In this document: one piece after another, positions 1-5,033 of the stretch
Layout: each line of letters starts with the position of its first letter
How positions within the stretch are numbered: position 1 is the first letter of the stretch
Origin: Sphingomonas sp.
Lineage (GTDB): Bacteria > Pseudomonadota > Alphaproteobacteria > Sphingomonadales > Sphingomonadaceae
Assembly: GCA_030824725.1 (NCBI GenBank)
Contig: JAPJRE010000273.1
Location: 1-5,755 of the forward strand
Length of the DNA: 5,755 nucleotides
Direction of reading: 5' to 3'
Position numbers and translations under genes: made by a program
The notes under the pieces: model-generated
What the model saw: only the letters and a program-made list of their open reading frames with translations
What the model was told of the DNA's origin: nothing
Databases searched by the model: none

Positions 1-1
1 C

Positions 2-1723
2 CCCAAGCAAGTTCCGCTGCCGAGCGCGCTATATGAGGTGGAGGCGCCGGCGGTCAGCGAGCCGGCTGCGGCGCCCTCGATCCCCGGGGACTCGATCACC
101 AACACCCAGGAACGCGGTGTCGACGAGGGCGGCATCGTCAAGCTTGCCGGCGAGTATCTCGTCGTGCTCCGGCGCGGGCGGCTGTTCACCGTGTCGCTCG
201 CCGGCGGCGGGATGCGGTCGGTGGACCATATCAATGCCTTTCCGCCGGATACTCCCGGCACCGGCTGGTACGACGAACTGTTGGTCCATGGCGATCGCAT
301 CGTCGTGATCGGCTTTGACTATCAGCGCGGCAGCGAAGTCAATCGGTTCCGGATCCTGCCCGGCGGCCGCCTGCGCTATGAGGACAGCTACAATCTGCGC
401 TCGAACGACTATTATTCGTCGAGCAACTACGCCTCGCGGCGCATCGGCTCCAAGCTTGTCCTGTACGCACCGCAATATATCGAGGACCGCGACCCGCTGG
501 CGGGCTTGCCGGCGATGCGGCATTGGACGGGCAAGCGCGATGCGCCCTACACCCGCATCCTTACCGCGACGCGACTCTATGTACCGGAGCGGCTGCGGCG
601 CCACGCGGACCCGGGCATCTCGACCATCCATACGGTGACGCAATGCGATCTGCTCGCGCCGCAGATGCAGTGCACGGCGACGGCCGTCCTCGGCACCTAT
701 TCGCGCAACTTCTACGTCTCCGGCGCGGCGGTCTATGTCTGGACCAGCGGGCTGTCGGAGAGTCGTGAAGGCAGCGCAGCCTATCTCTACCGGCTGCCGT
801 TCGATGGTTCGGCGCCGAGCGCGGTGCAGGCCTGGGGTGGGCCGGTCGACCAGTTCTCCTTCGCGGAAGATACCAAGGCGGGGCGGCTGCAGGTGTTGGT
901 TCGCGCCGACAGTGCCGGCGATGCGATGTGGGGTCCGGAGCGAAGCGAGGGTGCGGCGGCGCTCCTCACCGTGCCGCTCGCCGCCTTCGGCGATGGCGCG
1001 TATCGCCTGCCCGCGAGCGCCTATCGCGCGCTGCCCGCGGTGCAGGCAAGCTGGACGTTCCAGAACCGGTTCGCCGGCGGCTATCTGCTCTACAGCGGCG
1101 GTGCGCTCGAGACGGGCCAAAATGCCGTGCCCGTCTATGCCGTGCCGCGCGATGGGGGCAGGATCACGCGGATTCCCGTGCCGCACGCCGTCGAGCGGCT
1201 CGATCTGATGGGCAGCGATGCCGTCGCGATCGGCGGCGATTCCCGGGGGCGGCTGGGGTTCAGCGCGATCGCCTTGGGCGGCGCGCCACGGCTGGGTGAT
1301 ACGAGTTTCCTGCCCGCCGCGCAGCAGGGCGAGAGCCGCAGCCAGGCATTCTTCTACCGCCCCGATCCGTCGAGCGCGGACGGCGCCTCCGGCATGCTGG
1401 GGCTGCCGGTCACGCGCGCGCTGCGCGATACGGCGCTGGCCCGCTTCTTCGGGACCGGCTCCGCGATCGCGTTTCTCCGGCGCGATGCCCGGGGGCTGAC
1501 GACAGCCGGCGAACTGGCCGCGAAGCCGCGGGAGGCGCGCGACGATGGCTGCACGGCCTCCTGTGTCGACTGGTATGGCAATGCGCGGCCGATCTTCCTG
1601 CGCGACCGAGTTTTCGCGCTGATGGGCTATGAACTGGTGGAAGGGGAGGTGCGCGACGGCCGGATCGACGAGCGGGCCCGGATCGATTTCGCACCCGGGG
1701 CGGCGCGCCTGGCCAGACGGTGA
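2..1723 (+). CDS. Beta-propeller domain protein, 3' part (5' end outside window)
   Basis: The reading frame is open from base 2, so the gene starts left of the window; 573 residues are present up to the TGA at 1721-1723. A GTG at 38 could be read as a start but has no good ribosome site, and the upstream codons continue in frame. Near the start of the visible part is a TNTQERGVDEGGIVK stretch followed by a short hydrophobic strand. This is the hallmark of the secreted C-terminal beta-propeller family (Pfam Beta_propel, 'TNvQveGVDEaDivK'). The rest is rich in short beta-strand-like segments with aromatic and glycine turns, as expected for propeller blades. Family members are usually exported; the signal peptide would lie outside the window. 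The biochemical role is unknown. The strongly GC-biased codon use differs from the genes to the right, which fits host chromosome. A GPERSEG peptide (933-953) looks like a repeat-derived insertion between blades. Family call fairly sure, function not. Confidence 0.8.
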   Translation, partial: PKQVPLPSALYEVEAPAVSEPAAAPSIPGDSITNTQERGVDEGGIVKLAGEYLVVLRRGRLFTVSLAGGGMRSVDHINAFPPDTPGTGWYDELLVHGDRIVVIGFDYQRGSEVNRFRILPGGRLRYEDSYNLRSNDYYSSSNYASRRIGSKLVLYAPQYIEDRDPLAGLPAMRHWTGKRDAPYTRILTATRLYVPERLRRHADPGISTIHTVTQCDLLAPQMQCTATAVLGTYSRNFYVSGAAVYVWTSGLSESREGSAAYLYRLPFDGSAPSAVQAWGGPVDQFSFAEDTKAGRLQVLVRADSAGDAMWGPERSEGAAALLTVPLAAFGDGAYRLPASAYRALPAVQASWTFQNRFAGGYLLYSGGALETGQNAVPVYAVPRDGGRITRIPVPHAVERLDLMGSDAVAIGGDSRGRLGFSAIALGGAPRLGDTSFLPAAQQGESRSQAFFYRPDPSSADGASGMLGLPVTRALRDTALARFFGTGSAIAFLRRDARGLTTAGELAAKPREARDDGCTASCVDWYGNARPIFLRDRVFALMGYELVEGEVRDGRIDERARIDFAPGAARLARR

Positions 1724-1745
1724 CGATCAAGCGACAGGCGCAGGA

Positions 1746-1790
1746 TGGTGGACACACTTGGGCTCGAACCAAGGACCCGCTGATTAAGAG
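1746..1790 (-). tRNA. tRNA-Lys(CTT) 3' half, remnant serving as island attachment core
   Basis: On the minus strand this is the 3' half of a tRNA gene. It holds anticodon loop CTCTTAA (1790-1784, anticodon CTT, lysine), the 3' anticodon-stem strand TCAGC, and variable loop GGGTC. The T arm is CTTGG-TTCGAGC-CCAAG with a perfect 5-bp stem (1773-1757). The acceptor 3' strand is TGTGTCC (1756-1750), and the encoded discriminator A plus CCA are at 1749-1746. Upstream of the anticodon loop the expected GCTGA strand and a D arm are absent, so this is not a working tRNA. Tyrosine integrases often recombine within tRNA anticodon loops and leave the tRNA 3' half as a direct repeat at the far end of the element. 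The integrase gene lies 131 bp away on the 5' side of the fragment. An intact tRNA-Lys is therefore expected beyond the other end of the island. The fragment converges on the chromosomal beta-propeller gene, 22 bp from its stop. Confidence 0.72.
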
Positions 1791-1807
1791 CCATGATCAG
1801 AGGGTCC
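1773..1807. repeat. Inverted repeat around the anticodon loop, probable integrase core site
   Basis: Two 12-base arms, GGACCC-g-CTGAT (1773-1784) and ATCAG-a-GGGTCC (1796-1807), are complementary at 11 of 12 positions and flank an 11-base centre (1785-1795). The left arm belongs to the tRNA; the right arm lies in island DNA. The centre contains the point where tRNA identity ends (1790/1791). An imperfect inverted repeat flanking a short overlap is the known architecture of tyrosine-recombinase core sites, so this is the likely recombination core. The exact cleavage positions cannot be read from the sequence. Confidence 0.55.
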
Positions 1808-1863
1808 TAGCGCGTCCGCATGTGTCCAAAAATGGCGGAAATCAGCGATTCATAGTCCGCATT

Positions 1864-1878
1864 GTTCTTGAAATGTTC
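1864..1878 (+). promoter_or_regulatory. LexA (SOS) box upstream of the integrase
   Basis: GTTC-TTGAAAT-GTTC matches exactly the direct-repeat GTTC-N7-GTTC operator established for LexA in alphaproteobacteria such as Caulobacter and Rhodobacter, with the usual AT-rich spacer. It covers the predicted -35 hexamer of the integrase promoter and ends 43 bases before the integrase ATG. Bound LexA would be expected to block RNA polymerase, and DNA damage would relieve this. The motif is seen directly; the regulation is inferred. Confidence 0.62.
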
Positions 1879-1896
1879 GCCAGTATCCACTACAAA
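1868..1896 (+). promoter_or_regulatory. Candidate sigma-70 promoter of the integrase
   Basis: TTGAAA at 1868-1873 (5 of 6 to the -35 consensus) is followed after exactly 17 bases by TACAAA at 1891-1896 (4 of 6 to the -10). Transcription would begin near 1903, about 20 bases before the integrase ATG. The -35 lies inside the LexA box and the start point inside the 1899-1913 palindrome, which makes this a plausible, tightly controlled promoter. Confidence 0.45.
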
Positions 1897-1898
1897 AA

Positions 1899-1913
1899 GC
1901 TACCTAAGGTAGC
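1899..1913. promoter_or_regulatory. Palindrome at the integrase start point and ribosome site, possible operator
   Basis: GCTACCT-A-AGGTAGC is a perfect 7-bp inverted repeat with a one-base centre. It lies between the -10 hexamer and the integrase ATG and covers the predicted transcription start and an AAGG that could serve in ribosome binding. Such a short-spaced dyad fits a dimeric repressor, or integrase or excisionase autoregulation. As RNA it could form a 6-bp hairpin with a TAA loop if transcription starts further upstream. No regulator for it is visible in the window. Confidence 0.35.
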
Positions 1914-1921
1914 AGGCACAT

Positions 1922-3193
1922 ATGGCGAACAAAGTAGGTTTGACGGACGCGAAGATCGCAGGACTCAAGGCGCCGGCGGCTGGTCAGATTGAGCTGGCCG
2001 ATGGTATCGTCCCCGGCCTGAGGCTCCGCATGGGCGCCAGTGGTATCAAGACGTACATTCTGCGCAAGCGGGTTCAGGGCAAGTGGTTGAATGTGACCAT
2101 CGGACGCCATGGTCCGAGTTTTACCCTCGCCCATGCGCGTAAGAAGGCGCGCGATCTGCTTGTCGATGTCGAGCAGGGCAAGAGCATTGCCAGGAAGCCG
2201 GGTGCTAAGAGGAAGGGGTCAAAGGGCGCCGGTACGGTTGCCGAGCTCTACGAGACGTATCTGTCCCAGCAGATCGAGGGCAAAAAGCGCAGCGCGAGGG
2301 AGTTCGATCGGGTCTTCCGAAAGTACATTGAGCCCGAGCTGGGAGACCGCCTCGCGGACTCCATTACCCGAGGTGACGTGAGCCGCTTTGTTGAGAAGAT
2401 CGCATTCGAGCGGGGCAAGGAAACCCTGACGATGGCGCGGATCGTCTATCGCCATCTTTCGACCTTCTACACGTGGGCACTCACCAGACTCGAGCATATG
2501 CCTGCTAATCCCTGCCGGGACGCGTGGCGTCCGAAGCGGAATGAACCTCGTGATCGCGTACTCAGCGACCGAGAACTCGCGGCGCTATGGCAATCTGCGG
2601 TCGAGGATGGCTATCCGTTCGGTCACCTTGTGCAGATGCTTGTCCTTACGGCTCAACGCCGGGGAGAAGTGCTCGATGCAGCTTGTGACGAGTTCGATTT
2701 CAAGGCGAAGGTCTGGACCGTCCCAGGCGACCGAGCGAAAAATGGCAAAGCGAATGTGGTGCCGCTGTCCGCGCAGGCTCTTGCAGTCGTCACAGAGGTA
2801 TTCATGGCCGCAGGGATCGACCCTGACGACGCTCACAAGCAATCCCAGATTCTGTTGGCATCGAAGGTCACCAGCACGAACAGCGTTAGCGGCCTCTCGA
2901 AAGCATGGAAGCGGATCAGAGCAAGCGTGGACGAGAAGCTCGGCTACGAAGCCGGTCACTTCACAATGCATGACATTCGGCGGACGGTGGCAACTGGCCT
3001 CCAGCGTCTCGGCATACCTCTGGTGGTTTCTGAGGCGGTCCTCAATCACCAGTCAGGATCAGCTATGGCCGGTGTGGCGGGGGTCTATCACCGACACCAG
3101 TATACCAACGAGAAGCGCGAGGCGTTGGCGTTGTGGGGTAAGGAGGTAATGCAGATTGTAGCCAAGTACCCGGCCGAGGCCAAAAGCGGCTAA
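1922..3193 (+). CDS. int: Tyrosine-type site-specific integrase, P4-like with N-terminal arm-binding domain
   Basis: This 423-residue protein has the usual length and architecture of island integrases. Residues about 5-90 form the arm-type DNA-binding domain (DUF4102-like, with LRLRMGASGIKTYILRKR and the IGRHG turn). Residues about 105-195 form the core-binding SAM-like domain, and about 215-400 the catalytic domain. The catalytic set is visible: R246 (TAQRRGE), K273 (AKNGK), H350 and R353 (HDIRR), H376 (LNHQSG) and probable nucleophile Y389 (VYHRHQY). The enzyme looks complete. The ATG at 1922 is supported by the domain starting at once and by an AGG-containing site (GCAGG, 1912-1916) five bases upstream. 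It should catalyse excision and integration at the adjacent tRNA-Lys core, in the cytoplasm, usually with a small excisionase that is not seen here. A LexA box over its promoter suggests SOS induction. It is convergent with the transglycosylase gene, 89 bp away. Confidence 0.93.
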   Translation: MANKVGLTDAKIAGLKAPAAGQIELADGIVPGLRLRMGASGIKTYILRKRVQGKWLNVTIGRHGPSFTLAHARKKARDLLVDVEQGKSIARKPGAKRKGSKGAGTVAELYETYLSQQIEGKKRSAREFDRVFRKYIEPELGDRLADSITRGDVSRFVEKIAFERGKETLTMARIVYRHLSTFYTWALTRLEHMPANPCRDAWRPKRNEPRDRVLSDRELAALWQSAVEDGYPFGHLVQMLVLTAQRRGEVLDAACDEFDFKAKVWTVPGDRAKNGKANVVPLSAQALAVVTEVFMAAGIDPDDAHKQSQILLASKVTSTNSVSGLSKAWKRIRASVDEKLGYEAGHFTMHDIRRTVATGLQRLGIPLVVSEAVLNHQSGSAMAGVAGVYHRHQYTNEKREALALWGKEVMQIVAKYPAEAKSG

Positions 3194-3282
3194 ACTCCCG
3201 TGCAGTCGCTTGCCTGCGACATGGTCCAGCCCGGCAACAATCCGTCGATTGATTCGGTTTCGGCTAACTTGGGAATAGACCG

Positions 3283-3939
3283 CTAAAAGCGCCAATGGCG
3301 AAGGACGTCGCGGACATATCCGGGCGTCTCGCCATTCCGCGGTATACCGCCCGCGCGTTCGACTGCACCTGGACCGGCATTGTAGGCTGCGACAGCGAGG
3401 TGAACCACGCCGAACCTGTCGAGCATCTGCCTCAGATACCGCGCCGCGCCGAAGATATTGGCCATGGGGTCAAATCGATTGAAGACGCCAAGTTCCTTTG
3501 CCGTTGCTGGCATCAGCTGGCCAAGGCCCGCAGCGCCTGCCGGGCTGACAGCAAGGGGGTTATAGCGGGATTCCGTCCAGACGAGCGCGTCGAGCAGGCC
3601 GGTAGGCAATGAATACTTCGCTTCGGCCGCATAAACGTGGGGCAGGTAGCTCGCCCGCCGAAACCCGGATGGGGCAGTTTTGGCCTTGGGCTCGTATCTG
3701 TGCGGCAGGTTGACCCGTCCATTTTCTGCAACGCTCGAACTTGGTGCTGGGGCGGCTTGCGCGGATTGCCAGAACCCATGCTCGACCAACTGAAATCCGT
3801 TCGATGCTTCGGCAATCCGAAAGCCGCCTGAAGGACCGGCATGTTGCTCTGGTAAATCTGGCAATGGCAGTTCTTGGGCATTGGCAGGCATGGCTGATGC
3901 GATGGCAATGCCACCGATCAAGAGAGCTTTTATTGTCAT
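3283..3939 (-). CDS. Exported lytic transglycosylase, SLT / VirB1 type
   Basis: This 218-residue protein starts with a typical signal peptide: MTIK, a hydrophobic stretch, then the likely cleavage site ANA-QE after residue 21. A low-complexity Pro/Ala/Ser linker occupies about residues 22-95. A family-1 SLT domain fills residues 100-218. Its landmarks are the catalytic glutamate E123 in WTESRYNP, the GLGQLMP motif (139-145), AYNAGPG (185-191) and a C-terminal ETPGYV (204-209). It should cleave peptidoglycan glycan strands in the periplasm, forming 1,6-anhydromuramoyl ends. On mobile elements such small enzymes (VirB1, P19-like) open the wall locally for a type IV secretion channel, which is its likely role here, though no secretion genes are visible. 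The ATG at 3939 has an AAGGA site seven bases upstream. The LexA box lies 32 bases before the start, between this gene and the divergent Toprim gene. A housekeeping or phage-lysis role is less likely given the context. Confidence 0.88.
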   Translation of the reverse strand: MTIKALLIGGIAIASAMPANAQELPLPDLPEQHAGPSGGFRIAEASNGFQLVEHGFWQSAQAAPAPSSSVAENGRVNLPHRYEPKAKTAPSGFRRASYLPHVYAAEAKYSLPTGLLDALVWTESRYNPLAVSPAGAAGLGQLMPATAKELGVFNRFDPMANIFGAARYLRQMLDRFGVVHLAVAAYNAGPGAVERAGGIPRNGETPGYVRDVLRHWRF

Positions 3940-3970
3940 TTCTCGATCCTTCTATAGCCGAATCGAGTGA

Positions 3971-3985
3971 GAACATATAAAGAAC
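3971..3985 (+). promoter_or_regulatory. LexA (SOS) box between transglycosylase and Toprim genes
   Basis: GAAC-ATATAAA-GAAC is an exact alphaproteobacterial LexA operator (GTTC-N7-GTTC on the minus strand) with an AT-rich spacer. It sits in the 124-bp divergent gap. It contains TATAAA (3976-3981), a good -10 for rightward transcription, but no convincing -35 lies 16-18 bases upstream. On the minus strand TTTATA overlaps the same bases. From position the box could govern the Toprim gene, the transglycosylase, or both. The motif is seen; its direction of action is undecided. Confidence 0.6.
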
Positions 3986-4063
3986 AAACGATGTAGGAAA
4001 ATGCTTTGGCGCTGGTGCAGAGCGGAGGCTGCACGGGGAGGGCACCTCAACCGGAGTAGGTCG

Positions 4064-4993
4064 ATGCCCCAGCTAGAGAAAAGTCATCAACTCGAACGCC
4101 GTGCCCGCGTGATTGTCGAACGCCTCAAGGGAACATGGCGCCAGGGCAAGGGCATGTGCTGCTGTCCTGCCCACGACGACCGCACACCGTCGCTCAGCGT
4201 GACCTTGGGGCGAAAGGCCATCCTGTTCCATTGCTTCGCCGGATGTTCGAATGAGGACGTCATTGCTGCATTGGATCGCCAGGGCGTTCGCAGCCGAGAG
4301 CTCTTTGATGGTTCTGGGCCTGGAACAGCTGATCGGCAAAATCAGAGTGACTTCAGTCCCAATGCGCGACGCTTGTGGCAATCGGCTTCGGCGATCTCCG
4401 ACAGCCCGGTCGAACGATATCTCGGACAGCGCGGTCTCCAGCGCGCATCTGACCAGTTCCGCTACCTTGAACGTACGCCGCTCGGGCCACGCGGGGCAGT
4501 TAAGTTTCTCCCTGCGATGCTGGCCGCAGTCACGACTGACATTGGCGTTATCGCAGTACATAGGACATTTCTCGATGTGGCGATTGGCAAGCTGGCCAGC
4601 TTCGAGCGACCCAAGCGTGCGCTTGGCAGTCTCGGCTTTGGTGCCGTCAGAGTTGCTCCCCCGGTGCAAGGGAGGCTGGGCCTTGCCGAAGGGATCGAGA
4701 GCGCCCTCTCAGCCATGCAGCTCTTTGGGATCCCCTGCTGGGCGACGCTTGGAAACGAGCGGTTCGGTCACGTCTCAATCCCGGAGAGCGTGCACGAACT
4801 CTACTTGTTCATCGACAATGACGCCGGAGGCGCTCTCGCCGAGGAGCGCGCGCTCAAGGCCTACGCTATGCCTGATCGTATCATTCACTCACGAGTGCCA
4901 ACCTCACCCGGTTTTGACTGGAACGATGAGCTGCAGTCGCGGCTTGCCCGAAAACCTGAACCATCGGGAAGAGGGGAGGGAGCCTTCGGCTGA
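4064..4993 (+). CDS. CHC2 zinc-finger / Toprim domain protein (primase-like)
   Basis: From ATG 4064 this is a 309-residue protein. A primase-type zinc-binding region lies at about 30-65: C34-P-A-H37, a DRTPSLSV strand, then H56-C57-x3-C61. A middle region (about 100-200) carries HRTFLD (166-171) and a G-x-G-A-V-R-V turn (191-197), as in mobile-element Toprim proteins (DUF7146-like). The Toprim fold is at about 205-280, with the acidic EGIES (209-213) and the DND motif (251-253) after a hydrophobic strand. These motifs bind Mg2+ in primases and topoisomerases, so a primer-synthesis or DNA-processing role for the element is likely but unproven. The start at 4064 is preferred over an in-frame ATG at 4001 because GGAG (4053-4056) sits seven bases before it, whereas 4001 has only a crowded AGGA. 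The LexA box is 78 bp upstream. The methylase/helicase gene follows after 40 bp and is probably co-transcribed. Confidence 0.82.
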   Translation: MPQLEKSHQLERRARVIVERLKGTWRQGKGMCCCPAHDDRTPSLSVTLGRKAILFHCFAGCSNEDVIAALDRQGVRSRELFDGSGPGTADRQNQSDFSPNARRLWQSASAISDSPVERYLGQRGLQRASDQFRYLERTPLGPRGAVKFLPAMLAAVTTDIGVIAVHRTFLDVAIGKLASFERPKRALGSLGFGAVRVAPPVQGRLGLAEGIESALSAMQLFGIPCWATLGNERFGHVSIPESVHELYLFIDNDAGGALAEERALKAYAMPDRIIHSRVPTSPGFDWNDELQSRLARKPEPSGRGEGAFG

Positions 4994-4995
4994 TT

Positions 4996-5019
4996 GAGGC
5001 CTGCCCGCCGCAGGACCTC
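4996..5019 (+). other. Hairpin just before the methylase/helicase ribosome site
   Basis: GAGGCCTGC (4996-5004) pairs with GCAGG-a-CCTC (5010-5019), giving a 9-bp stem with one bulged A and a five-base loop. It occupies most of the 40-bp gap between the Toprim stop and the next ORF and ends three bases before the AGGAGG site (5023-5028). There is no T-run, so a classical terminator is unlikely. It could affect RNA stability or translation of the downstream gene, or be chance in GC-rich DNA. Confidence 0.25.
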
Positions 5020-5033
5020 GTCAGGAGGTTCCC

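Noticed and set aside
29..1186. Long open frame of 385 codons on the minus strand inside the beta-propeller gene
   Set aside because: It is opposite a recognisable family protein in very GC-rich DNA, where antisense frames stay open by chance; the Arg/His/Ala-rich product resembles no family.
1750..1827. Complete tRNA gene on the minus strand
   Set aside because: The acceptor and T arms fit, but the D arm and 5' anticodon-stem strand are missing and the spacing is too long; a 3' fragment is the better reading.
1720..1992. Plus-strand open frame of 90 codons
   Set aside because: It runs across the tRNA fragment, the att core, the promoter and the start of int; it has no ribosome site and no family resemblance.
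2541..3149. Plus-strand open frame of 202 codons in another frame of int
   Set aside because: It is a shadow of the integrase catalytic domain; the overlapping frame carries all catalytic residues.
3205..3220. Hairpin GTCGC-ttgcct-GCGAC as terminator between int and the transglycosylase
   Set aside because: The stem is only 5 bp with no T-run on either strand; a terminator is expected between convergent genes but this one is not convincing.
4001..4063. Upstream ATG at 4001 giving a Toprim protein 21 residues longer
   Set aside because: Its AGGA is only two bases from the ATG and the extension does not look like family sequence; ATG 4064 has a well-spaced GGAG.
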